From contig JASHNY010000190.1 in assembly GCA_030041385.1 (NCBI GenBank), forward strand, positions 1-34,643: a stretch of DNA of 34,643 nucleotides. The letters run 5' to 3'. The position numbers and the translations under genes were made by a program. Of the stretch, positions 17,150 through 26,303 are shown one piece after another. Below the pieces are notes generated by a model that saw only the letters and a list, made by a program, of their open reading frames with translations, was not told where the DNA came from and searched no databases. Within the stretch, counting starts at the first letter, position 1. Every line of letters starts with the position of its first letter. The DNA is from Alphaproteobacteria bacterium. Lineage in GTDB: Bacteria > Pseudomonadota > Alphaproteobacteria > ATCC43930 > CGMCC-115725.

Positions 17150-18271
17150 ATGCGCTCACTTGCAGCAGGGGCGAGCCGATATGGACGGATGGCGGCATCG
17201 CGGCTGTGGCCGAGCCTGGTGCGGCGTCGCCCGATCGTCGTCCTGCTGACGTCGCTTTTCGCCGCAATCTGCGCGCCTGGACCCGCCGGCGCCGGCGATG
17301 TTTCCGGTGCCGGGGCGACCTTTCCCTATCCGGTCTACGCCGAGTGGACCCGGGCCTACAAGGCGCAGACCGGGGTCAATGTGCTCTACCAGGCCATCGG
17401 TTCGAGCCGCGGAATTGCACGGGTCGTCGCCCGTACCGTCGATTTCGGTGCGTCCGACATGCCCCTCGACCCGCAGAGCCTGACGCAAGACCGGCTGCTG
17501 CAATGGCCGATGGTCATGGGCGGGGTGGTGCCGATCGTCAACCTGCCCGGCATCGAGCCTGGCCAGCTCAAGCTCGACGGCAAGGTGCTTGCCGGCATGT
17601 ATCTCGACGCGATCACCAAATGGAACGACCCGGCTATTGCCGCGCTCAACCCTGGCCTCGCGCTGCCTGGCCTGGCGATCACGACGGTTCACCGCGCCGA
17701 CGGATCGGGTACCAACTTCATCTTTACCCATTACCTGTCGGGCATCGATGCACGCTTCAGAAGCGAGATCGGCGAGAACACGGCGGTCCAGTTTCCCGGC
17801 GGGGTCGGTGCGGACGGTAATGTCGGGGTTGCTGCGCTCACTCGCCGCACGGCCGGCGCGATCGGCTATGTCGAATATGCCTATGCCTTGCAGAACAGGA
17901 TGACATACGTCCTGCTGCGCAACCGCGCGGGCGCGTTCGTCGCGCCGACGAACGCCAGCTTTCAGGCCGCCGCGGCCAATGCCGACTGGTCGCGCAGTGC
18001 CGGCTTTCAGGTCTTGCTGACCGACCAGCCCGGCCGGGAAAGCTGGCCGATCACCGGCGCCACCTTCATCCTGGTGCCGAGACGCCCGGCCAACCCCGTG
18101 ATCGCGCGCCAGGCGCTGGATTTCTTCGACTGGGCCTATCGCAACGGCGGCAAATTGGCCGAAAGGCTTGCCTATGTGCCGATGCCGGCGAAAGTGATCG
18201 ACCTGGTCGAACGCGCCTGGCACCGCGAGATCACCGGGCCGGACGGCAAACCGGTATGGGCAGGCTCGTAA
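17150..18271 (+). CDS. pstS: Phosphate-binding protein PstS, first paralogue
   Basis: A periplasmic phosphate receptor for the PstSCAB importer, 373 aa. A signal peptide occupies about residues 1-48 (basic start, VVLLTSLFAAIC core, cleavage after AGA). The phosphate-site loops are recognisable: GAGATFPYP, DFGASDMPL, and HRADGSGTNFIF with Arg, Ser, Gly and Thr ligands. The second loop reads AIGSSRGIARV, where most PstS have GSGGG. About half of the positions in these motifs match the second paralogue immediately downstream. No Pho box is visible in the 44 bases before it, so it may rely on a transcript running from phoR or maeB. The two copies could differ in affinity, but sequence cannot decide this. 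Confidence 0.87.
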   Translation: MRSLAAGASRYGRMAASRLWPSLVRRRPIVVLLTSLFAAICAPGPAGAGDVSGAGATFPYPVYAEWTRAYKAQTGVNVLYQAIGSSRGIARVVARTVDFGASDMPLDPQSLTQDRLLQWPMVMGGVVPIVNLPGIEPGQLKLDGKVLAGMYLDAITKWNDPAIAALNPGLALPGLAITTVHRADGSGTNFIFTHYLSGIDARFRSEIGENTAVQFPGGVGADGNVGVAALTRRTAGAIGYVEYAYALQNRMTYVLLRNRAGAFVAPTNASFQAAAANADWSRSAGFQVLLTDQPGRESWPITGATFILVPRRPANPVIARQALDFFDWAYRNGGKLAERLAYVPMPAKVIDLVERAWHREITGPDGKPVWAGS

Positions 18272-18310
18272 TGACGATCGCCGCCTTTGCGGTAATGGTT
18301 ACCGGCACCA

Positions 18311-18344
18311 TTGTCACAAAAGTGACCTTAAACCATCACATAAT
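18311..18344 (+). promoter_or_regulatory. Pho box and -10 element (PhoB-dependent promoter) before the second pstS
   Basis: Heptamers spaced every 11 bases: TTGTCAC (18311-18317), AAAA, GTGACCT (18322-18328), TAAA, CCATCAC (18333-18339). The first is one base off the CTGTCAT/C consensus heptamer; the second and third are weaker. CATAAT (18339-18344) begins 10 bases after the first two heptamers, the classical spacing of a Pho box to its -10, with no -35 needed. The position, in the phosphate cluster ahead of pstS-pstCAB-phoU-phoB, fits activation by PhoB-phosphate. A small inverted repeat, AATGGT/ACCATT, lies at 18294-18312. The leader to the gene is about 180 bases and shows nothing else. 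Confidence 0.62.
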
Positions 18345-18532
18345 CGCAGCGTGGATTTCCTACTAATGCCGCCCGCGGCGATACCGCCGCGACATGGCCG
18401 TGCCGCTGTGATTTCTCCAAAGGTTGAGACGATCGGCGCGAAGCACAGTGCGAGTGACCTTCCGCCGGCCACGCTCTGCGGTCGGCGAGCACTGCCATGG
18501 CAACAGGGGAACAGGCATACGAGGAGGATGCT

Positions 18533-19582
18533 TTGAGCGACTTAGAAAGCCGGAGGCGGCAGCTTGGCGCTGGATTGTTGCGCGGCGGCGCGTTTGCGGT
18601 CGCGTTGACGATGGCGCCGGCAGCGTTCGCCGCGACCCAAATCGTGGGCGCCGGCTCCACCTTCGATTACCCCTTTTTCTCGAAGGCCTTCTACGAATAC
18701 ACCGCAAAGCATCCGGATGTTACCGTCAATTACCAATCCATCGGGAGCGGCGGCGGTATCCAGCAATTTACCGCGAAGACGGTCGATTTCGGGGCCAGCG
18801 ACGTGCCGATGAACGCGGCCGAATTGGCGCGCACCAAGGCGCCCGTGCTGCAAATCCCGATTACGCTCGGGGGCGCCGGGATCGCCTACAACCTGCCCGG
18901 GATCGCAAAGGGTATGCATCTCAGCCGCGAGGTGATCGCCGACATCTATCTGGGTAAAATCACCAAATGGAACGATCCGGCGATTGCCAAGCTCAATCCC
19001 GGGATGAAACTGCCCGACATGGCGATCACCGTCGTGCATCGCTCTGACGGATCGGGGACGACCTACATCTTCACCGATTTCCTCAGCCATGTTTCGCCCG
19101 AGTGGAAGTCGAAGGTGGGGACCAACAAGGACGTGCAATGGCCGGCGCCGAGCAGCGTCGGCGGCAAGGGCAATGAGGGCGTTGCCGGTCTGGTGAAGCA
19201 GACGCCGGGCTCGATCGGCTATGTCGAGCTGGCCTATTTGCTCGAAAACGATATGGCCTACGCGCTGGTGCAGAACAAGGCGGGCACCTATGTCTACCCG
19301 ACGATCGGCACGGTCGCGGCCGCCGCGGCAACCAAGCCGAACGTCTCCTCCCAGGATTTCTCGATCGTCGACACCGCCTGCGCCCAGTGCTACCCGATCA
19401 GCGGGTATTCCTGGGTGCTGCTGTACCAAAAGCCGCAGGACGCGGCCCGCGGCAAGCTGGTCAAGGAAATTATGACATGGCTGGTGACCCGGGCCCAGCC
19501 GATCGCCAAGACCGTCGATTATGTGCCGCTGCCGGACAACGTCCAGAAGCAGGGGCTGAACGTTCTTGGGGAAATGGAGTAG
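18533..19582 (+). CDS. pstS: Phosphate-binding protein PstS, second paralogue
   Basis: A second periplasmic phosphate receptor, 349 aa from the chosen start. Loops: GAGSTFDYPFF, SIGSGGGIQQF, DFGASDVPMN, HRSDGSGTTYIFTDFL; these are closer to canonical PstS than the upstream copy. I choose TTG at 18533 because GAGGAGG (18521-18527) lies 5 bases before it and the resulting signal peptide is ordinary (basic start, then AVALTMAPAAFA, cleavage before ATQ). An ATG at 18497 would add 12 residues that include the ribosome-binding site itself. pstC follows 43 bases on. The Pho box upstream makes this the likely main, phosphate-regulated receptor gene. Confidence 0.92.
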   Translation: MSDLESRRRQLGAGLLRGGAFAVALTMAPAAFAATQIVGAGSTFDYPFFSKAFYEYTAKHPDVTVNYQSIGSGGGIQQFTAKTVDFGASDVPMNAAELARTKAPVLQIPITLGGAGIAYNLPGIAKGMHLSREVIADIYLGKITKWNDPAIAKLNPGMKLPDMAITVVHRSDGSGTTYIFTDFLSHVSPEWKSKVGTNKDVQWPAPSSVGGKGNEGVAGLVKQTPGSIGYVELAYLLENDMAYALVQNKAGTYVYPTIGTVAAAAATKPNVSSQDFSIVDTACAQCYPISGYSWVLLYQKPQDAARGKLVKEIMTWLVTRAQPIAKTVDYVPLPDNVQKQGLNVLGEME

Positions 19583-19625
19583 CCGCGAGAAGAAGACCAG
19601 CGGGATCTCGCGCCTGGAGCATGGG

Positions 19626-20594
19626 ATGACCGAACAGGCAATCGCTGCTTCAGCCACACCGCGTCCGGGCGCCGGCAGCCGCAAGCTGCGGCAGGCGGAG
19701 CGGGTGGGCTCGGCGATCTTTGTCGGGATGCTGCGGGGATCCTGCTGGCTGTTCCTTCTGATCGTCCTTGGCTTGGCCGCCGAGCTGATCTGGGGCGCCC
19801 GGCTCTCACTGCGGAAATTCGGTATCGGGTTCCTCTGGAGCACCCAGTGGAACCCGGTCACCGAACAATTTGGCGCCGCTCCTTTTATTTACGGCACGGT
19901 CGTAACCTCGGTCATCGCGCTGGCATTGGCGGCGATTGTCGGCGTCATGGCGGCGATCTACCTCGCCGAATTCGCGCCGCGCCGGGTCGGCGCCTATCTC
20001 GGGCTGCTGATCGAGCTGCTCGCCGCGGTGCCAAGCATCGTCTACGGCCTGTGGGGGCTGTTCGTGCTCGCGCCGATCGTCGCCAATTGGATCGGCCCCG
20101 CACTGCAAAGCGTGCTCGGGTTTCTGCCGTTCTTTCAGGGCACGATCTACGGCGTCAACGTGCTGACGGCGGCGTTTATTCTGACCTTGATGATCATTCC
20201 GACGATCACGGCGATCACGCGCGATTTGATTGTCGCCATCCCGATGCGGTTCCGCGAGGCGGCGCTCGCCCTCGGCGCGACACCATGGGAGATGGCGGTG
20301 AAGGTGGTGCTCCCGTCGGTACGGCGCGGCATCATCGGCGCCTCTATGCTCGCCTTTGGCCGCGCACTCGGCGAGACCATTGCGGCAACGATGGTTATCG
20401 GCAATCGCCCTGTGATCAGCGCCTCGCTCTTTGCGCCGGGCTACACGATCGCGAGCGTCATCGCCAACGAGTTCACCGAGGCGACGTCCGATCTTTACCT
20501 GAGCGCTCTGATCGAGCTCGGCCTCATCCTCCTGGTCGTCAGCATACTCGTTATCGGCATGGGCCGCCTGATGGTGCGGCTCTTGATTCGGTAG
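19626..20594 (+). CDS. pstC: Phosphate ABC transporter permease PstC
   Basis: One of two inner-membrane channel subunits of the high-affinity phosphate importer, 322 aa. Six membrane spans can be followed, with the first at about residues 42-60, and the EAA coupling motif reads REAALALGATPWEMAVKVV, which docks on PstB. GRALGETIAATMVIGN is a strong PstC signature. Start at 19626 (MTEQAIAAS) rather than 19566, since the added 20 residues run from the end of pstS and look non-coding. Lies in tight order with pstA, 7 bases downstream. Confidence 0.94.
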   Translation: MTEQAIAASATPRPGAGSRKLRQAERVGSAIFVGMLRGSCWLFLLIVLGLAAELIWGARLSLRKFGIGFLWSTQWNPVTEQFGAAPFIYGTVVTSVIALALAAIVGVMAAIYLAEFAPRRVGAYLGLLIELLAAVPSIVYGLWGLFVLAPIVANWIGPALQSVLGFLPFFQGTIYGVNVLTAAFILTLMIIPTITAITRDLIVAIPMRFREAALALGATPWEMAVKVVLPSVRRGIIGASMLAFGRALGETIAATMVIGNRPVISASLFAPGYTIASVIANEFTEATSDLYLSALIELGLILLVVSILVIGMGRLMVRLLIR

Positions 20595-20601
20595 GCGGAC
20601 C

Positions 20602-21480
20602 ATGAGCGCCACGAGCGCAGCGGCCCTGTTTCGACGCCGTCGGCTGAAGAGCGTGTTGTGGATCGGGGCGTGCGGGATTTTCGCGACGGCCGTCGCGGTA
20701 ATCCTCCTGCTGATCATGGGCTATATCGTCCGCGAGGGGATCAGCGCCATATCGATCCCGTTTCTCACCCGCCTGCCGCGGCCGACCGGCATTTCCGGCG
20801 GCGGCGTCGCCAACGGCATCGTCGGTACGCTGATCATTGTCGGTATTGCCGCATTGATGGCGTTTCCTGTCGGCGTGCTGGTCGGAACCTATGTGGCCGT
20901 TTACGGGCACCGGCGGATGTCGCAGTGGCTGAGCTTTCTTGCCGATGTGCTTGCGGGGGTTCCCAGCATTGCCATCGGCATTTACGCCTATACGCTGCTG
21001 GTCGAGCCGTTCCGGCACTTTTCCGCCTTTTCCGCGTCGTTCGCTTTCGCGGTCTTGATGATCCCTCTGGTCATCCGCGCCACCGAGGGCGCAATTTCCA
21101 TTGTCCCGCGCGAGTTGCGAGAGGCGGCGACCGCATTGGGGGCGCCCGAAGCGCGGGTTGTGCTGAAGATTCTGGTGGTCGCCGCGCGTCCCGGCATTAT
21201 CACCGGCCTTCTGCTCTCGCTCGCGCGGGTGACCGGCGAGACGGCGCCGCTTCTTTTCACGGCTTTCGGCAGCCAGTACTGGGAGTTGAGGCCGGGCCAA
21301 CCCATGGCCGAGCTGTCGCTGCAGATTTTCACCTATGCGATCTCGCCGTATGCCGACTGGCATGCCCAAGCCTGGGGTGGCGCGCTGATTCTGATTCTGG
21401 CCGTCTTCGTGCTGAGCGTCCTCGCGCGCCTGTCGGTGCTCTTCGGCCGCGAGGGCCGCGGCCATGGAGGCACGGCGTGA
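20602..21480 (+). CDS. pstA: Phosphate ABC transporter permease PstA
   Basis: The second channel subunit, 292 aa, pairing with PstC. Signatures are GGVANGIVGTLIIVG, ADVLAGVPSIAIGIYAY, an EAA loop REAATALGAPEARVVLKIL, and LARVTGETAPLLFTAFG. Six membrane spans are expected and seen. ATG at 20602 follows a GGCGGACC run and is 7 bases after the pstC stop. The gap of 80 bases to pstB is the longest inside the cluster and carries a run of six T (around 21539), but no convincing hairpin before it. Confidence 0.94.
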   Translation: MSATSAAALFRRRRLKSVLWIGACGIFATAVAVILLLIMGYIVREGISAISIPFLTRLPRPTGISGGGVANGIVGTLIIVGIAALMAFPVGVLVGTYVAVYGHRRMSQWLSFLADVLAGVPSIAIGIYAYTLLVEPFRHFSAFSASFAFAVLMIPLVIRATEGAISIVPRELREAATALGAPEARVVLKILVVAARPGIITGLLLSLARVTGETAPLLFTAFGSQYWELRPGQPMAELSLQIFTYAISPYADWHAQAWGGALILILAVFVLSVLARLSVLFGREGRGHGGTA

Positions 21481-21560
21481 TAATGTCGATCCCGCAGAGG
21501 CGGCCCAGCGCCCGTGATTGATGCCCGCGTGCACCCCGTTTTTTGGAGCAACGCCGCGAC

Positions 21561-22436
21561 ATGGATATAGAGAACAGCCCCCGCGCAGGCATGTGGTTAG
21601 CGAGAGTCGCCGTGCCCGCGCCCGGTGCGTCCGCCCTTCCTCCTGTGCAGCCTGAAGCGGTCGCGCCTGCGGCCGCGGAGGTTCGGGTCAAGGTCGATAT
21701 CCGCGACGTCGATTTCTTTTATGGGAAGACGCAGGCACTGAAAAACATCAACATGTCGCTGCGCGACCGCCGGGTGACCGCCTTTATCGGCCCGTCAGGC
21801 TGCGGCAAGTCGACCCTGCTGCGCATCGTCAACCGCATCTACGAGCTCTATCCCAATCAAACGGCGACCGGCGAGGTTCTTGTCGATGGCCAGAACATTC
21901 TGGCCTCGACGTTCGATCTGAACGCGGTGCGCTCAAAGATCGGCATGGTCTTCCAGCGGCCGACACCATTTCCAATGTCGATCTATGACAACATCGCCTT
22001 TGGCATCCGGCTTTACGAAAAGCTGCCCACATCCGAGATGGACAACCGGGTCGAATCGGCGTTGCGCCGCACCGCGCTGTGGGATGAGGTCAAAGACAAA
22101 TTGCGCCAGAGCGGTCTCAGCCTTTCGGGCGGCCAGCAGCAGCGGCTGTGTATCGCGCGGGCGATCGCGGTGCAGCCCGAGGTGCTGTTGCTCGACGAAC
22201 CGGCATCGGCGCTCGATCCGATCTCGACCCAGCGCATCGAAGAACTGATCGCCGAGCTGAGGCCGGATTATTGCATCGTCATCGTTACCCACAACATGCA
22301 ACAGGCGGCGCGTTGCTCCGACTACACCGCCTTTATGTATCTCGGCGAACTGATTGAATTCGACGAAACCGAGCGGATGTTCACCCATCCCCGGGAAAAG
22401 CGAACCGAGGACTACATCACCGGGCGCTTCGGCTGA
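21561..22436 (+). CDS. pstB: Phosphate ABC transporter ATPase PstB
   Basis: The ATPase that powers PstCA, 291 aa. Walker [10 protein letters not shown] (77-85), Q-loop [10 protein letters not shown], signature [14 protein letters not shown] (188-201), Walker [13 protein letters not shown] (209-220) and the switch His in VTHNMQQA are all intact. KNINMSL and [16 protein letters not shown] mark it as PstB rather than another importer. It has a Pro/Ala-rich N-terminal extension of about 40 residues before the ATPase fold. Start ATG 21561 is chosen; TTG at 21543 would add six residues. phoU starts 14 bases after the stop. Confidence 0.96.
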   Translation: MDIENSPRAGMWLARVAVPAPGASALPPVQPEAVAPAAAEVRVKVDIRDVDFFYGKTQALKNINMSLRDRRVTAFIGPSGCGKSTLLRIVNRIYELYPNQTATGEVLVDGQNILASTFDLNAVRSKIGMVFQRPTPFPMSIYDNIAFGIRLYEKLPTSEMDNRVESALRRTALWDEVKDKLRQSGLSLSGGQQQRLCIARAIAVQPEVLLLDEPASALDPISTQRIEELIAELRPDYCIVIVTHNMQQAARCSDYTAFMYLGELIEFDETERMFTHPREKRTEDYITGRFG

Positions 22437-22450
22437 CGGGAGTTGCGCAT

Positions 22451-23176
22451 ATGGCTGCCGAACATATCGTCAAGAGCTATGATGAAGAGCTGGGCCGGCT
22501 CAGCAAGATCATCGCCGAGATGGGCGGTCTTGCCGAGAGCCAGCTTGCCGCGGCGGTGGATGCGGTATCGCGGCGCGACAGCGCGCTTGCGCTGCAGGTG
22601 GTGGAAGGCGACGCCAAGGTCGATGAGCTCGAGCGCGAACTCAACAACCTGGCGATCCGGCTGCTGGCGCTGCGCCAGCCGATGGCGATCGACCTGCGCG
22701 AGATTTTCGTCGCGTTGAAGATCGGCAGCGACCTCGAACGCATGTGCGACTATGCCGCCAATGTCGCCAAGCGCTCGATCGCGTTGTCGCATACGCCGCC
22801 GGTGCAATCGGTCCACTCGTTGCCCCGCATGGCTCATCTGGCGCTGCGGCTGGTCAAGGACGTAATCGACGCGTATGTCGCCCACGATGCCGACAAGGCG
22901 CTGCAGGTGTGGCGCAGCGATGAGGAACTCGACGAGATGTACGCGAGCCTCTTCCGCGAGTTCCTGACCTATATGATGGAGGATGCTCGCAACATCGGCA
23001 CCTATACACATTTGCTGTTTATGGCGAAGAACATCGAACGGATCGGCGATCACGCCACCAACATTGCCGAAAACCTGTATTACCTCGTGCACGGCACGGC
23101 GCTGACCGAGGTGCGGCCGAAAGGCGACAGAACCAGCCTCGAAGTCGTCGCGCCCGAGAGCCGGGTGGGGCGATGA
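22451..23176 (+). CDS. phoU: Phosphate transport and signalling regulator PhoU
   Basis: A 241-aa all-helical cytoplasmic protein that links PstB to PhoR and keeps the regulon off when phosphate is plentiful. Two three-helix repeats (about 1-110 and 120-220) each contain a PhoU metal-cluster motif: EIFVALKIGSDLERMCDYA and LLFMAKNIERIGDHATNIA, with the ExxxD and ExxxDHxxN residues. GGAG lies 7 bases upstream. It overlaps phoB by 4 bases (ATGA), so the two are likely made together. Confidence 0.95.
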   Translation: MAAEHIVKSYDEELGRLSKIIAEMGGLAESQLAAAVDAVSRRDSALALQVVEGDAKVDELERELNNLAIRLLALRQPMAIDLREIFVALKIGSDLERMCDYAANVAKRSIALSHTPPVQSVHSLPRMAHLALRLVKDVIDAYVAHDADKALQVWRSDEELDEMYASLFREFLTYMMEDARNIGTYTHLLFMAKNIERIGDHATNIAENLYYLVHGTALTEVRPKGDRTSLEVVAPESRVGR

Positions 23177-23862
23177 AGCCGCTCGTCCTCGTCGTCGAAG
23201 ACGAAGCGCCGCTGGTCACGCTCCTGCGCTACAACCTGGAGCGCGAGGGTTTTGCCGTGAGCGAAGCCGCGGACGGCGAAGAGGCGCTGCTGAGCATCGC
23301 CGAGCGCAAGCCCGATGCGGTATTGCTCGACTGGATGCTGCCGGTCGTCTCCGGCCTCGAAGTGTGCCGGCGCATCCGCCGCGCCGCTTCCACCAGGGTG
23401 TTGCCGGTGATCATGCTGACCGCCCGCACCGATGAAGCCGACCGCGTGCGCGGCCTCGACAGCGGCGCCGACGACTATATCGTCAAGCCGTTCAGCACCA
23501 GCGAGCTGGTGGCGCGGCTGCGCGCCGTCATTCGCCGGGCGCAGCCGAGCATGGCCGAGGATGTGCTGCGCTATGCCGATCTGTCGATGGACCTGACCGC
23601 GCACCGCGTGTCGCGGGCCGACCAGCCGATCCATCTGGGGCCGACCGAGTTTCGCCTGTTGCAGCACTTTCTGCGCTATCCCGGCCGGGTTTTTTCGCGC
23701 GAGCAACTGCTCGACCGGGTATGGGGCGAAGACGCCGAATTGGAGATGCGGACGGTTGATGTCCACATCCGTCGGTTGCGCAAGGCCCTCAACGAAGGCG
23801 GTGGAGACGATCTCCTGCGCACCGTCCGCTCCGTCGGCTACGCCCTTGACCGGGTTCGCTGA
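23173..23862 (+). CDS. phoB: Phosphate-regulon response regulator PhoB
   Basis: An OmpR/PhoB-type activator of 229 aa. The receiver has the acidic pair E9/D10, phosphorylated Asp53 (LLDWMLP), Thr in MLTART and Lys in YIVKPFS. The winged-helix domain (about 130-228) shows LGPTEFRLLQHFLRYPGRVFSREQLLDRVWG with the recognition region TVDVHIRRLRKAL and the wing VRSVGYALD. It is cognate to PhoR, five to seven genes upstream, and would bind the Pho box before the second pstS. A small hairpin CCGGG-TAAA-CCCGG at 23916-23929, without a T run, follows it and could mark the transcript end. Confidence 0.95.
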   Translation: MKPLVLVVEDEAPLVTLLRYNLEREGFAVSEAADGEEALLSIAERKPDAVLLDWMLPVVSGLEVCRRIRRAASTRVLPVIMLTARTDEADRVRGLDSGADDYIVKPFSTSELVARLRAVIRRAQPSMAEDVLRYADLSMDLTAHRVSRADQPIHLGPTEFRLLQHFLRYPGRVFSREQLLDRVWGEDAELEMRTVDVHIRRLRKALNEGGGDDLLRTVRSVGYALDRVR

Positions 23863-23983
23863 ATCGCACATTGCGCAATTCGCCTGCAGCTGCCTTTACG
23901 ACATCTTAAGTGTGTCCGGGTAAACCCGGCGTTGTAGGCGGCTGCCGCGTGATGCGGCCGAGGGCCGCGAAGCGAACTGCGCG

Positions 23984-26158
23984 ATGAATCCTGCTGGCGT
24001 CAAATACCGTCTTCATCCGAGCCATCGCCTCTTCCTGATCGGGATCATCGTGGTCGCCGGCATCATGCTGGCAGCGGGACTTGCCGTGTGGGACCGCTAT
24101 CACGAGGCGATCGCCCGCTCGCGCAAGGACATGACCAATCTGGGCGTCGTCCTGGCCGCGCAGAGCGGACGCACATTGCAGGCGGTGGACCTGGTATTGC
24201 AGGAAATGCAAGGGCTGGTGCGCAGCGAGGGCATCGTCACCCCCGACCGGTTCAGACAGAAGCTAAGCACCGAGGACGTGCACAACTATCTGCGCGACCG
24301 GTTGCGCAGTCTGCCCCAGGCCGACGCGGTCTCGCTGATCGACGATACCGGCAGGATCATCAATTTCTCGCGCACCTGGCCGATCCCGCGGATCGAGACG
24401 GCAGACCGCGATTTCTATGCGTATTTTCGCGATCATAACGATCCCGGCATCTTTATCGGCAAGCCGGTGATCAACAAGGTCACCGGCGCTTGGGTGATCA
24501 CCTTGACGCGCCGCGTCAACGCGCCCGACGGCACCTTTCTCGGGATTGTCCTCGGCGTCGTCAACGTGCGCTATTTCCAGGAGTTTTACGGCGCTATTGC
24601 GACGGATACCGGCGAATCGGTGGGGCTGTTTCACCGCAACGGCACCATGCTGGCGCGCTATCCGCATAGCGAGCGCGAGATCGGCGCCCGGCTCCCGCGC
24701 GGGTCGCTGTGGTACAAGTTTGCCGACCGTGGCGGGACCTATTTTTCGCCCGGCTATTTCGACGGCGTGCGGCGGGTGGTTTCCGTCCAGCCGGTCCGCG
24801 ACTTTCCGCTCGACGTTGCGGTCGGGGTAACCGACAGCTCGGCGCTGAGAGATTGGCGGCGCCAGTCGATCATGATGGTGATCGGTGCGCTCGCCGCGGC
24901 GGTGGGCTTCGCGCTGCTGTTTCGCATGCTGGCGGCGCAGGCCGCGCGCCTGGAGCGCCAGGCCGCGGATCTCGAGCGGGCGGCTTCGGCCTTGGGCAAG
25001 AGCGAGGCGCGGTTCCGCGATTTCGCGACGACCTCGTCGGATTGGCTGTGGGAAACCGACACCGCGCACCGTTTCACCTACCATTCCGACAATATCCGCG
25101 CCTTCGGCCAGAATCCGCAGAACCGCCTCGGCCGCACGCGGATGGAACTGGCGGCCGATGCTGCGAGCGAGGTGGACAAATGGGCGGAGCACCGCGCGGT
25201 GCTCGACCGCCACGAGCCGTTCCGCGACTTTGTCTACAAGCGCAGGGTCGACAACGACCCCGAGGCCTACATCTCGGTCAGCGGCAAGCCGATCTTCGAC
25301 GCGGAGGGAAAATTCGTCGGCTATCGCGGCACAGTGCGCGACATCAGCCGCCAGGTGGTCGGCGAGCGCACGCTGCGCGCGGCAAAATCGGCGGCAGAGG
25401 CGGCCAATCTGGCGAAATCGCAGTTTCTCGCCAATATGAGCCACGAGTTGCGCACGCCGCTCAATGCGATCCTCGGCTTCTCCGAAATGCTGCAGCACGG
25501 TCTGGTCGGGCCGCTGCTGCCGCAGCAGCAGGAATATTGCGGGCTGATCCACCAGAGCGGCCGTCACCTGCTCAACGTCATCAATGAGATTCTCGACCTT
25601 GCGCGGGTGGATGCGGGCAAGCTCGAACTGCACGAGGAGAAGGGGGTAGACCCGCAGCGGGTCATCGATTCGTGCGTTCGCCTCGTCAACGCGCGCGCTG
25701 CCTCGGACATGCCCAATCTGTTGGTCGATCTGCCGGACGAGCTGCCCGAACTGGTTGTCGATCCAACCCGGCTGACTCAGATCCTCCTCAACCTGCTGTC
25801 GAATGCCGCGAAGTTCACCGGGAGGGACGGTACGATCACGGTGTCGCTGCGCCGCCGCGACGACGACGGTGTCGAGTTCGAGGTGCGCGATACCGGCCCC
25901 GGAATGACCGCCGCGGAGGTCGAAATCGCGTTGGAGCCGTTCGGCCAGATCGATTCGACCCATGCGCGCCGCCACGAGGGCACCGGGCTTGGCCTGCCGC
26001 TGGCGCGCCGCCTTGCCGAGCTGCACGGCGGTTCGCTGACCGTGCACAGCAAAAAAGGCCGGGGCACGGCGGTCGTTGTGGTGTTGCCGGCAAGCCGCGT
26101 GCAGTTCCGTCTGGCGGAGCCCGCGGCAACGCATCGCGAGATGAGCGCGGTGCAATAG
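23984..26158 (+). CDS. Membrane sensor histidine kinase with Cache-like sensor and PAS
   Basis: A 724-aa kinase. First membrane span about 17-36, then an extracytoplasmic domain (about 37-292) that looks like a double-Cache (PDC) sensor: SLIDDTGRIINFSRTWP, then DRDFYAYFRD and FIGKPVINKVTGAWVITLTRRV are typical for small-molecule-binding Cache domains. Second span about 296-314, a PAS domain (340-455, SSDWLWETD...GYRGTVRDIS), HisKA with SHELRTPLNAILGFSEM (His487), and HATPase with LLSNAAKFT, DTGPGM and GTGLGLPLARRL. There is no receiver domain. The ligand is unknown. It is probably separate from the Pho cluster, after a 121-base gap; the response regulator partner may be the one at 27.9 kb or elsewhere. 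Confidence 0.85.
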   Translation: MNPAGVKYRLHPSHRLFLIGIIVVAGIMLAAGLAVWDRYHEAIARSRKDMTNLGVVLAAQSGRTLQAVDLVLQEMQGLVRSEGIVTPDRFRQKLSTEDVHNYLRDRLRSLPQADAVSLIDDTGRIINFSRTWPIPRIETADRDFYAYFRDHNDPGIFIGKPVINKVTGAWVITLTRRVNAPDGTFLGIVLGVVNVRYFQEFYGAIATDTGESVGLFHRNGTMLARYPHSEREIGARLPRGSLWYKFADRGGTYFSPGYFDGVRRVVSVQPVRDFPLDVAVGVTDSSALRDWRRQSIMMVIGALAAAVGFALLFRMLAAQAARLERQAADLERAASALGKSEARFRDFATTSSDWLWETDTAHRFTYHSDNIRAFGQNPQNRLGRTRMELAADAASEVDKWAEHRAVLDRHEPFRDFVYKRRVDNDPEAYISVSGKPIFDAEGKFVGYRGTVRDISRQVVGERTLRAAKSAAEAANLAKSQFLANMSHELRTPLNAILGFSEMLQHGLVGPLLPQQQEYCGLIHQSGRHLLNVINEILDLARVDAGKLELHEEKGVDPQRVIDSCVRLVNARAASDMPNLLVDLPDELPELVVDPTRLTQILLNLLSNAAKFTGRDGTITVSLRRRDDDGVEFEVRDTGPGMTAAEVEIALEPFGQIDSTHARRHEGTGLGLPLARRLAELHGGSLTVHSKKGRGTAVVVVLPASRVQFRLAEPAATHREMSAVQ

Positions 26159-26246
26159 ATGCCGCCCTGCCGCACCCGGCGGCAGCAATACAACGAAAAT
26201 TTTAGTGACATGACTTTTTGTTCGTCTTTTACGTGTATATCGCTTA

Positions 26247-26303
26247 TCGTCATCCCGCGCTGAGAGCCAGAACCCGCCTCGGGAGGGGCTTTGGGGGTGA
26301 CGA
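26247..26303. repeat. Imperfect inverted repeat over the start of the soluble kinase gene
   Basis: TCGTCATCCC (26247-26256) pairs with GGGGTGACGA (26294-26303) with one mismatch. The element resembles a shorter relative of the GTCATTCCGG-type repeat seen at 34142. The loop holds the GGGAGGGG Shine-Dalgarno, and the right arm includes the GTG start. The 50 bases before it (about 26195-26245) are unusually A/T-rich for this window and could hold a promoter, though I see no good -35/-10 pair. Confidence 0.45.

Noticed and set aside
21481-21560. Run of six T before pstB as an intrinsic terminator
   Set aside because: No stable stem can be drawn directly before the T run, and pstA-pstB are expected on one transcript.
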